Shown: positions 55,484 to 64,000 of the stretch, piece by piece
Layout of the letters: every line of letters starts with the position of its first letter
Position numbering within the stretch: the stretch's first letter is position 1
Source of the DNA: Neofusicoccum parvum
Lineage: Eukaryota > Ascomycota > Dothideomycetes > Botryosphaeriales > Botryosphaeriaceae
DNA length: 64,000 nucleotides
Assembly (NCBI GenBank): GCA_020912385.1
Contig: CP087208.1
Location: forward strand, 1,426,001-1,490,000
Reading direction: 5' to 3'
Position numbers and translations under genes: made by a program
Notes under the pieces: model-generated
What the model was told of the DNA's origin: nothing
What the model saw: the letters and a program-made list of their open reading frames with translations, nothing else
Databases searched by the model: none

Positions 55484-55831
55484 ATGCAGTTCAAGACTCT
55501 TCTCTTCCTCGCTTCCACCGCGGCCGCCGGCTACGTTGAGCTTTCAAGCTCTGATGGCCAGAGGACCAGCACCGGCGATGCCAACTCCAACACTTGCTTC
55601 GGCCCTGTGAACGGCGCCAGCCCCTTCAACCTCCGTGCTGTCGACTTTACTCCCAACTCCATCTCCATCTTTACCGATTCTGGCTGCTTCAACAACAATG
55701 TTGCTACTTGCAGTGGCTGCACTTCTGTCACGTACAACGGTGGCGGTGAGTATTTGAGCGATACATCCTGAGGAGAGCAGTCACTAATAAACCTGGGCGT
55801 TCTAGGTCCGGTCTATGGAATTTTCCAGTAG
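55484..55831 (+). CDS. Small secreted cysteine-containing protein
   Basis: A 95-residue protein. Exons are 55484-55745 and 55806-55831, with an intron GTGAGT..TAG of 60 nt and a CTAAT branch site. The last exon encodes only PVYGIFQ. The N terminus MQFKTLLFLASTAAAG is a signal peptide. The mature part of about 80 residues is acidic to neutral with four cysteines (TCFGP, GCFNN, TCSGC), enough for two disulphides. It is rich in Ser, Asn and Thr. Size, secretion and Cys content are those of effector-like or surface proteins. No family is recognised, and effector function is only a possibility. Confidence 0.8.
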
Positions 55832-56124
55832 AAGAGGGTTGCTGCAGAGGTTGAATAGGAGGGTTTTAGTGGCACATTAGGGAACACAATTCTCGAACAC
55901 ACTCGTTAGGTCAAGTCTGAAGTGTGCAAGTATATAAACCATCGTTAAGGATGCGAATCACAAAACAAATATTTCAAATCTCATCTATTTGGGCCATGCA
56001 TAATGTGATTGTATTGAACTTGCGAATGGATTCTTTAAGACACTTTAGTGGTGGTGTTTGCGTTTCGAGGACATTGATCCACCCGGGAAGCGAGCACCAA
56101 AAGATGACAAACCCACACACAAGC

Positions 56125-57126
56125 TCAGTCAGTCCCGTCCTCCAGCTCCAGGATCGACAGAGTCTTCACCCAGAGCCTTTCCGCTTTGTCTTGATCCATC
56201 GCCCAGGCGCTGTAGCCGGGGCCCGCCCACCCGGACTCGGGCTCCCACGGACCAGAAACCATGCAGTCCTCGAGGTACACGCCGCCCGTCCCCTCGAGCT
56301 CGGCGGCGACGGCGGCCCACACGGTCGTCGCGGCACCCTGCTCCGGACTCTTCCACATCTTCATGATGGAAGGCTCCTTCCCCCAGTGGTCGAGCATCTC
56401 CTGGGGCACGTGGACCTGCAGGCCCGACTTGATGCCGCCGGGGTGCAGGCTCGTGGCGTGCAGGCCGGCGCCGCCGTAGCGCCGCTCGATCTCGTTGGCG
56501 GCCCAGACGAGGGCCGTCTTGCTCTGGCCGTACGCCTTGTGGGGGTCGTACTCGCCGTCGAGGTTGAGGTTGTCGAAGTGGACGTCCGAGTGGCGGTGCG
56601 CCATGGAGGACACGACGACGACGCGGGAGTGGAAGGCCGGGGTGGAGGAGGCGAGGAGGGCGGGCTTGAGCAGCCAGAACAGGAGGAAGTGCGCGAGGTA
56701 GTTGACGCCGAACTGCGTCTCGAAGCCGTCGGCGGTGCGGCCCTCGGGGGTTGCCATCACCCCGGCGTTGGGGATGAGCACGTGGAGCTTCTTGCTGAGG
56801 GAGAGGAACTTGGTGGCGCAGGCGCGGACGCTTGCCAGGGAGTTTTGGTCCATTTCGAGGAGGTGGACACGGTCTGATTCAACGAGGCTGCCCAGGGCTT
56901 CTTTGGCTTTGTCCAAAGACCGGGCGGTGGCGAAGATGGTAGCACCGGTGGCTTCGAGAGCGCGCACTGTTTCGATACCGATGCCGGAGGAGCAGCCGGT
57001 GATGAAGAAGACTTTGTCCTGCAACGTGCCCTGGAGCCCTTCGTCTTGAATGATTTGAAGAGCAGTAGGACGAGCATCTCCAGGCCCGCTCGAGTTGGCG
57101 CTGGCGGCAGCGTATTTGGAAGTCAT
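56125..57126 (-). CDS. Short-chain dehydrogenase/reductase (retinol dehydrogenase-like)
   Basis: A classical SDR of 333 residues in one exon that oxidises or reduces a carbonyl/alcohol with NAD(P). The cofactor motif is TGCSSGIG (residues 43-50). An Arg (TARSLDKA) after beta-strand 2 suggests NADP preference. NAG is at 120-122, VVSSMAHRHS provides the catalytic Ser, and Tyr199 and Lys203 are in YGQSK. PGGIKSGL follows the active site. A TATAAATA element lies about 89 nt upstream. The gene is transcribed away from the Zn2Cys6 regulator 498 bp upstream, so the two may share control. Substrate is unknown. Confidence 0.92.
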   Translation of the reverse strand: MTSKYAAASANSSGPGDARPTALQIIQDEGLQGTLQDKVFFITGCSSGIGIETVRALEATGATIFATARSLDKAKEALGSLVESDRVHLLEMDQNSLASVRACATKFLSLSKKLHVLIPNAGVMATPEGRTADGFETQFGVNYLAHFLLFWLLKPALLASSTPAFHSRVVVVSSMAHRHSDVHFDNLNLDGEYDPHKAYGQSKTALVWAANEIERRYGGAGLHATSLHPGGIKSGLQVHVPQEMLDHWGKEPSIMKMWKSPEQGAATTVWAAVAAELEGTGGVYLEDCMVSGPWEPESGWAGPGYSAWAMDQDKAERLWVKTLSILELEDGTD

Positions 57127-57624
57127 GATTGGCTAATTGGTGTGGAGGGTATGGCTGAAGTGAAGAGTGAAGTGAGTTGATGAGCTGGATGATTTTTCCT
57201 GTACGCACCTTTCATATTTATACACAATCCGAGAAGCAGCCAGAATAGGGCCAGCGAGCCATGCTCGGTTTTGCAGAGTAGGTGCGGGCGCATGGTCCGC
57301 CCACTCAGATTCCGTCAGCCGCACCGCGACGCCGGAAAACGGTGTCTGGTGTAGACACCGACTGTGATCCTGCGGGTTGCCTTGCACTGTCGAAGGAAGA
57401 ACGCCCTCTCACAGTGTAGATGGCCGTTCCTTTCTCACGATGAGGACTCCGCAATGTTGTTGATCACAGAGACCGCGCTCTGTCCGCGTCCGGTCTGCCA
57501 AGAGCGCATGTCCGCAGCGCGGGAGCGGTGTCGGTGAGTATGTAAGCTGCGGGCGGGTGCGGGCGCGCGCCCGCCCGCATCCACAACACCACTTTCCATC
57601 TCCCAGCGCGTGCGGTCATCAGCA
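57127..57624. promoter_or_regulatory. Shared divergent promoter region (SDR / Zn2Cys6 factor)
   Basis: A 498-bp space between two divergent start codons. On the SDR side a minus-strand TATAAATA occupies 57215-57222. The regulator side is GC-rich with CGG-type half-sites of the kind bound by Zn2Cys6 proteins. The regulatory role is inferred. Confidence 0.4.
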
Positions 57625-59476
57625 ATGCCGCCAGTTCGGGTGCACGACGCGCGGCCGATGCCAGCTCCGGGCGGCTCCGGGCTTGCAGCGCAGGCCTGCT
57701 CGACATGCCGGCGGCAGAGGCGGAAGTGCACCAAGACGCTGCCTGCGTGCCTGCTCTGCCGCAGGCTCGGAAAACCCTGCGAATACTCGGACAACCAGCC
57801 TACGCGCTCCGACCAGGACGAGATTGCCTTCCTCCGCAGTCAGGTCGCCGCTCTTGAGGCTCAACTTGCCCGTCGGGAAGACAATGCAGACACCCCGTCC
57901 GCCCCCAGCAATTTCGCGGCTGCGTTTTTCCTGGACTCCGCGATGTTTCAGCACAGCAACCACGAGGCCACCACTCCAAAGATCGACCTGCCCTCAGAGC
58001 TTCCCGATATCTCCGACGTGCAGTCTGAAGCGCGCGCCACAGTTGCAGAATTCTTCAACGGATTCCACGCATGTTTTCCCATTAGTATGTGATCCGACGA
58101 CGGATGCAGTTGGCCGGTAGCTGACTCCTGCTCCCCAGTCTCGAAGCGACGCATGCGCCAGCGGCTGTCCGATCCTTCCGCGCCATTCACGGTAGACCTA
58201 AAGCTGCTATTGGAATGTATGCAACTATTCAATCAGGGCGATGACGCCTCGATTGCGGCGGATAAGCAACTCTACAGATCTTGCAAGGCGCTGTACGCTC
58301 ATGCAGAGGCCCAGAGTATCCTCTCGGTGCATCTTCTGCAATCATGCCTGCTGCTTGCTGCATACGAGGTTGCGCACGCCATATATCCCGCTGCATACCT
58401 TTCGGTAGGCGCTTGCGCAAGACTGGGCATCTGCATGGGGCTGCATGACGGGAAGTCGGCCTTGCAGTTACTACCACTTCCAGGTATGTCTGCGGAACGT
58501 CCGTCTTGCGTGTCATTGCTTGCTACCAGATTTTTCAGTGACGTCGACCGAGCTCGAGGAAAGGCGCCGGGCCTGGTGGGCCGTCATCGCACTGGAGATG
58601 TATGTCAACCTGGGGAGCAGACATCACCCACTCGCGTGTCCAGCTCCCCGAGCAGATGACGTCCTTCCTCAAGATGACGAGAAGTGGGATTGTGGTGTAC
58701 CAAACCTTCCCTGTTCTGTCACAGCCATCGCTTGGTAGCTAATATGCTCCAGGAAATGGGAGTCAGCCAGCCACTGGCACTCTCAGCCAGCGCTTCCATC
58801 AACGCCTCTCCCTTTGCCCGGCTCTGCCAAGCATCCCACATGCTGTCCTGCGTTATTCGACATGTGGACGACAAGATCATCGGCCTGAAATTTAGATACG
58901 AAGAGGCCGTCCAGCTCCACCAGACCGCACGGTCTCTGTCTGCAGCAATTGCGAACGAGCTTAGAGGCACTTCCGGGTGCGAACGGGTGCTTCCGTACAC
59001 GGAACCCTCACTTCTCGCAGCGCTAGCAATAAGCTATAGCACTGAAATGACTCTACACGAGAGATACGTGTGCACTGGTTTGGCCGGACCGGTGGCCGAT
59101 GGGTTCGGCAGCCCCGAACTGCTTGAGTTACAAAGCACCGCTATTGCTCGCCTCCATGAACTGTCAGACGATATACTCAGGCTCTCCCAAACCATTCAGT
59201 ATGTTCCGGAGCTGTACGGCATATCGTCAGTCAGCCCCTTCGTCATAGACGCTCTGTACCAGGCAGGAGCGAACTTTGCATGGATGGTCGCAGAGACAGG
59301 AGGAGAGAAACACACAGAGAAGCTCGCAACAATCAAGACCGTTCTCGGTCTCCTTGGCAAGAGATGGAACTCAGCAAGTAAGCCGTTCGCGTGACTGGCT
59401 GTGGGATCTGTTCGGCTGACACGCTCAAACAGACGAGTATCTGCTCATGATAGGACTCAGTCCTTCTCAGATTTGA
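57625..59476 (+). CDS. Zn2Cys6 transcription factor
   Basis: A fungal binuclear zinc-cluster regulator of 546 residues. Exons are 57625-58084, 58139-58483, 58530-58696, 58753-59377 and 59433-59476. Introns are 54, 46, 56 and 55 nt, all frame-keeping. The ATG at 57625 is the first in frame. The DNA-binding motif has Cys25, 28, 35, 42, 45 and 52 (CX2CX6CX6CX2CX6C). A short coiled coil follows (DEIAFLRSQVAALEAQLARR, residues about 65-90). The middle region with LLQSCLLLAAYEVAHAIYPAAYLSVGACARLGICMGLHD and ELEERRRAWWAVIALEM is the fungal-specific transcription factor domain. The last short exon is supported by splice signals only. It probably controls nearby genes, for example the SDR or hydrolase. 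Confidence 0.88.
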
Positions 59477-59668
59477 TTCTAGCAACCAACCGGGGAGTTT
59501 GCGTAGGACGGCAGAAACGGCAGGATCGTCAGCTTTAGCCAAGAACTCACCAGTGGACGAGGGTCTGATCTGATCCCGCTTACGCCGCAGTGGGGACCTA
59601 CCCCGCTATCATCACGCCGTGTCTGTTGCAAGAAATTCATTCTCTCCCACACATTGCCATCCAGCAGA

Positions 59669-60490
59669 ATGCCGACTCTAGACGTCCCTGGCGCTGTCCT
59701 TGACTATGCAACCGCCGGCTCCGGCCCGCACATTGTCCTCGTCCCCGGCGCGCCCGGCAACCAAACCGTCTTCCGCTTCCTCGTACCCCACCTATCGCAC
59801 CACTTCACCGTGACGACCTACTCGCGGCGCGGCTTCTCCAACAGCCTGCTCCGCGGCGCGCAGGACTACTCGCAGCGCCTCGAGACGGACGCCGACGACC
59901 TGGCCGCCCTCCTCAAGCACGTGACCGGCGGCACCACCGCCGGCGCCCACATCTTCGGCACGTCGAGCGGCGCCGTCGTCGCGCTCAGCTTCCTGCACCG
60001 GCACGCGGACGTGGCGATCGGGAAGTGCGTCGCCCACGAGCCGCCGTCCACCACCGTGCTGCCGCCCGAGCAGCGCGCCGAGCGCCAGGCCCAGCTGGGC
60101 TCCATCTACCCGCTCTACCGCGTGAAGGGCGCGCCGCACGCCCTCGAGCTCTTCGCCTCCGTCTTCCCGGACGCGCGCGACCGCGAGATGATGCCGCTGC
60201 TGATGGACCCGGCTGCGAGCGCGGACACGCGGGCGGACGTCATGTACTGGCTGGAGCGGGAGATGGCGTACACGCTCGCGGAGTGGGATTTGGGGGTGCT
60301 GGAGGGGGCTGGGGAGCGGCTGGTGCTCTCGATTGGGGAGAGGTCGGAGGAAGGGATGCCGGGAGAGCCGGTGCTGGCCTTGCAGAAGCTGTTGGGGAGA
60401 CCGAAGGACGAGCTGTTCGTCGTGCCGGGAGCGCATATCGGGTATTTGACTGATCCAGAAGCCTTTGCGGAGGCGCTCTCTCGCCTTTGA
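59669..60490 (+). CDS. Alpha/beta hydrolase
   Basis: A single-exon alpha/beta-fold hydrolase of 273 residues with no signal peptide, hence probably intracellular. The start at 59669 is the first ATG; the longer frame starts with TTG. Motifs are LVPGAPGNQTVF (oxyanion loop), YSRRGFSNS after strand 4, nucleophile elbow FGTSSGAVVA (Ser99), and a C-terminal His in VPGAHIGYL. The arrangement resembles small-molecule hydrolases of the haloperoxidase/esterase type. It follows the zinc-cluster regulator by 192 bp on the same strand. The substrate is unknown. Confidence 0.87.
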   Translation: MPTLDVPGAVLDYATAGSGPHIVLVPGAPGNQTVFRFLVPHLSHHFTVTTYSRRGFSNSLLRGAQDYSQRLETDADDLAALLKHVTGGTTAGAHIFGTSSGAVVALSFLHRHADVAIGKCVAHEPPSTTVLPPEQRAERQAQLGSIYPLYRVKGAPHALELFASVFPDARDREMMPLLMDPAASADTRADVMYWLEREMAYTLAEWDLGVLEGAGERLVLSIGERSEEGMPGEPVLALQKLLGRPKDELFVVPGAHIGYLTDPEAFAEALSRL

Positions 60491-61895
60491 CTCCTCTTTA
60501 TCTAAAGTATTTATTACTCAATCATTGCTTCACCACGGCCACCCGCAAGCTTGATACATCATGCTCCCAATCATCACTCACTGTGATGGGGCTATGGGCT
60601 CTTGAAGCAAAACCTATCATACCTACCGATGTGCTTATCTGTGGCTTGAGTTCTGTTCTTCGAACCTTCGACTCGAAATGGACAGAAGACATCCAGGTTG
60701 GCTGTGAAAAGTGCAACCAACGAGGGAACAGATCTTAATGGTGCCAGGAAGACTACCCATCAGCCCACAGGGCGAGTAGAAAACCTTAATCAACTAAGTA
60801 GCTTCCACTAATCATTGACTTCTCGGGACTAATCACGAAGTTACGAAGCTGCAATGCCCAGATGCGCAGACGAACGATGGGCCGAAACCGCCGTCGGCAG
60901 CTCGGGAAACGGTGAGTGCGAATATGGATTAGGGCGAACACAGACCCCGACGTTGGCGCCCCTTGAGCCGAACAGCTCACCCGACACCGCCGGCCCGATC
61001 TCAGCCACCATAGCTCTTGCCGGTGCCGGTACCTCCAGCGGTCATGTAACACCATGCTCGCAGCCTCGGCAGGCGTGTTTCTTCACTCTTGGCATCAGCC
61101 GATGCGCAACCTCCACTGGACGGGCCCTGGCTACTGCCAGGCTATTCACGCCGTCGAAGCGATTTTAGAAGACGACCAGTCGCTGCTGAGATAGATACAC
61201 GAGGTACACCCCTGACTACTAAAGCGAATCCTAGCATTACTCCTTCCCAAATAGAGTACGCGAAGATTGTCACTAAGGAACGAGTGCAGAGGAGAAAAAG
61301 CGATCTGAAAGTACTGTTCAGTTATCCTGTGAGACTGGCAGTTGCAAGAGTAGACTGTCCTCTGCGCTAGAACCACCACCACATGCCCGTCTATTGGTGA
61401 AGCACATGTGGAATTACTTGGCATATGTGGCGGTGAACAAGCCGAACGGCGCCAAACTAGAGGCGGCTGGTGCTGGAAACCGATCAAAACGGCCGTCGGA
61501 CCAATCAGGTTAGCGGTGCACTACATTGAAACCAGCCACTACAAACTAGGCTCTTTAAACATGTTGCGAACTCTCTCTGCCAATGCTGCCAAGCTAAAAC
61601 TATCTATTATAGATCGTCTTCTACGCCAAGCGCTTCTAGAATGCTTCTGGAAGGACCCTAGAACGGTACTAAAAGGCTAATACGGGCTCAAACGAGTGGC
61701 TGACCAGATGTGGAACCACCGTTGGCACGTCAGCTAGGTGGGCTAATCAAAACTCCAACGACAGCACGAAGGTTATTCGAGAAAATACCGCCAAGGTGTC
61801 CATGCCATGGGTTCAGACTGCTCTTCCAAGAGACGGGGTTGGAGGTAGCGACGCGCCACTGGGACAGTCCAGAGAAGACATATCTTGGCACATGG
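60491..61895. other. Gene-poor region upstream of pectate lyase
   Basis: About 1.4 kb with only short frames and no recognised gene. A 90-residue frame at 61408-61680 has ordinary composition but no motif. Decayed mobile DNA is possible. Confidence 0.5.
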
Positions 61896-61903
61896 TATAT
61901 AAG
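61896..61903 (+). promoter_or_regulatory. TATA box of the pectate lyase gene
   Basis: TATATAAG, 134 nt before the ATG, followed by a pyrimidine/CA-rich leader typical of highly expressed fungal genes. Confidence 0.5.
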
Positions 61904-62036
61904 ATCAAAAATCCAACACTCAAGTAGATCATCATCAGCACACACTCGCTCCAGTCCTCATTCCAACTCAATCACCTCACTCCATTCACAGCTATCAGCT
62001 CCGCACATTCATTACATCACCAACAACACTCCAAAC

Positions 62037-62838
62037 ATGAAGTTCACCTACGCCGCTCTCGCCGCTGGCCTGGCTAGCCTCGCCAGCGCGCAGTCGCTCG
62101 CCATTCCCGCCCGTGTTGGCGCTGTCAACACCATCAACAAGCCAATTGAGATCGACGGCCCTCGCGACTTCGGCAACGCCGAGTACACCCGTGGCATGAA
62201 GTGCGTGCCCAACCCGAAGGACACGGGCAGCAACAACGCTGTCTTTGTCCTGAAGCCGGGCGCGGCTATTTCCAATGTCATCATTGGCGCCGATTCCTGG
62301 GAGGGTATCCACTGTCTGGGCTCTTGCACCATTACGAACGTCTGGTTCCGCGACGTCTGCGAAGGTAAGTCGATTTCCAATCCGTCCTCCACCTGCGCCA
62401 GGACGGCTGCTAACCAACATTACAGATGCTATTTCCGCCCTCGGGCCGGGCAAGGTCACCATCAACGGCGGCGGCGCCCAGGACGCCCAGGACAAGATCA
62501 TCCAGGCCAACGGCAAGGGCCTCACCATCGAGGTCAACCGCTTCACGGCTCTCAGGAGCGGTAAGCTCATCCGCAGCTGCGGCGACTGCACCGGCAACGG
62601 CGGCCCGCGTAACTTCATCCTCAACAACGTCAGGGCCTACGGCATGACCTCCGCTCTCGTCGGCATCAACTCCAACTACGGCGACTCCGCCACCATCACC
62701 AACACCTGCGGCAGCGGCAAGAAGGTCTGCCAGGACTACCTCGGCGTCGAGAAGGGCAAGGGCAAGAGCGACGAGGTTGCCACTACCCACAAGTGCCTCG
62801 GACCCCAGGGAAAGCTTACCTCCATCCCTGCCTGCTAA
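62037..62838 (+). CDS. Pectate lyase, family PL3
   Basis: A secreted polysaccharide lyase of family 3 that cleaves de-esterified polygalacturonate by beta-elimination, calcium-dependent. Exons are 62037-62364 and 62426-62838 (intron GTAAGT..CAG, 61 nt), giving 246 residues, the usual size. Residues 1-18 are a signal peptide. Diagnostic parallel-beta-helix blocks are seen: [60 protein letters not shown], and GINSNYGDSATITN with CGSGKKVCQDYLG. The cysteines are paired as in the family. Together with the GH105 gene it represents pectin attack at two steps. A long frame upstream of the ATG is untranslated leader. Confidence 0.94.
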
Positions 62839-64000
62839 ACGCCCGGCCATTGATGGCGCGGATTGACATGGAGCCTGATCACCTCTGAACATTTCCGGCG
62901 GCCAAAAATTCCACTCAGATAGCATTTTCACTGCATAGACGGCGGCGCATTGGTTGTATATAGAATGTTTGGATAGAATTACATTAGACTTGCATATCTT
63001 GGCTAGGCTGTTGCACAAGTGAGAATAACGACCTGACAGATATTCGGACTTAATATAATAGAGAAAGCCTTTCAATAGCAAATAATGTCGCTTAAGAATC
63101 AACAAGCTTGAATCTTAAGACGATTGTGAGTGGGCAACCGTACTGTGCGGAGAGACCTGAAGATTGTCTTTCTCTAATTGTGACTTTTACAATCGGTGGC
63201 CTTCAAATGTTGAGTTCTACACAGATTCTACTCTCGTATGGCCTGTAGGTTTCGCTTCTCTGGTGTTGTGCTAGCCTTGTGAGAATGTTGCGTCAAATTT
63301 GAACGGAACGTGCGGAACAAAAACGTTAACGTTAGAAGGCACCGACGATAGCAACGACTTAAAACCATGTAACTAGATATCCCCAAAGTTAGCATTTCTT
63401 CACGCCTGGAAATACCGCCAAGTCAACGGAACAGTATCAGATGCCGGGGGCTGGACGAAAGGCATCACCGTCTCTTCCACAGACGCGACATGCATGGACG
63501 ATAGCTATATTTCTTTCAAAATTGTTCCATCGTACCACGCTGAGTTCCACGCAATGGGGTCTGAGCAACGGCAAGGCTTTCTGCTGGGATCTTTGCACGT
63601 CGACTGGCTCCGTGCGACAGCTGCTGCTGCACCAACATATCAAAAGTTTTCGATATCATGGCCAACGCCGGTAAAAACTACCTCGGGATCGTTAACGGCA
63701 GTCCGGCAGTTGCGGGCACGGATGTGTTGCTGAAACATGGCGAGCAGCATGCAGGCGCTATGCGCGTCACCGGTGAGCCCCTCCATTCTTCTTCCGGCCA
63801 GGGCCCTAGCTTGTGTCCTCGCATATCTAAGCGCACGCCCTCATGTTCGTCTCACCCATTGGCGGGACTGCAACCCCGACTATTAGCTTAGGTAACGATT
63901 CAGCTGGTTGATGGAGGCTGTGGGCATTGGTATGCGGCGTCAGAGTTCAATTGTTGGCTCGTCTGGGCTAGTTGCACATTGTGTCTCAGCAAATTCTCCA
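62839..64000. other. Right-end region, no supported gene
   Basis: About 1.2 kb with AT-rich sequence to 63430, then a more balanced segment with three overlapping plus-strand frames at 63441-63891. One may belong to a gene continuing beyond the window, but start, splice sites and family cannot be decided. Confidence 0.4.

Overview
The window is nuclear DNA of a filamentous ascomycete. The genes carry 45-105 nt introns with GT..AG ends and CTRAC/CTAAC-like branch points. Several products belong to families confined to fungi or typical of them: Zn2Cys6 factors, fungal rhodopsin-like membrane proteins, DUF6536, S53 sedolisins and PhiA-like wall proteins. Many products are secreted and act on plant polymers (a tannase/feruloyl esterase, an unsaturated rhamnogalacturonyl hydrolase, a cutinase, a PL3 pectate lyase, an SGNH acetylesterase-like protein and a type B carboxylesterase). 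This fits a plant-associated Pezizomycotina species, possibly a dothideomycete. The species cannot be named from the sequence alone.

Layout, left to right. 0-5 kb: the 3' part of a tannase-family esterase (+), a repeat-rich spacer with a (CA)23 tract, and a cytochrome b5-fused sphingolipid delta-8 desaturase-like gene (-). 5-9.8 kb: a long gene-poor stretch holding an intron-containing tRNA-Leu(UAG) and a possible solo LTR. 9.8-13.3 kb: two tandem paralogous C2H2-type zinc-finger genes (-). 15.5-25.2 kb: a rhodopsin-like membrane protein (-), a carboxylesterase (-), an SGNH esterase (+) and a GH105 hydrolase (+). 25.8-33 kb: a low-complexity basic protein (-), an NAD kinase (-) and a CsbD-like stress protein (+).

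33-48 kb looks like an accessory block. Two DUF6536 membrane-protein paralogues (+) flank a secreted S53 peptidase (-). The first paralogue is broken by a 465-bp solo LTR with a perfect 5-bp target duplication. A DUF2235 protein with a His-rich repeat tail (-) follows. 47.3-64 kb: a PhiA-like secreted protein (-), a cutinase with a Gly/Ser repeat tail (-), an MFS transporter (+), a type II NADH dehydrogenase (+), a tiny Cys-containing secreted protein (+), an SDR (-) divergent from a Zn2Cys6 regulator (+), an alpha/beta hydrolase (+) and a PL3 pectate lyase (+). The right end has no supported gene.

There are no operons. The functional thread is secretion and plant cell-wall or cuticle attack (esterases, pectinolytic enzymes, cutinase, protease). 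Housekeeping genes (NAD kinase, NDH-2, desaturase) are interleaved. One plausible small co-regulated group is the SDR, Zn2Cys6 factor and alpha/beta hydrolase at 56.1-60.5 kb. All exon structures were assembled by hand from splice consensus, reading-frame continuity and family motifs; none was checked against transcripts or a database.
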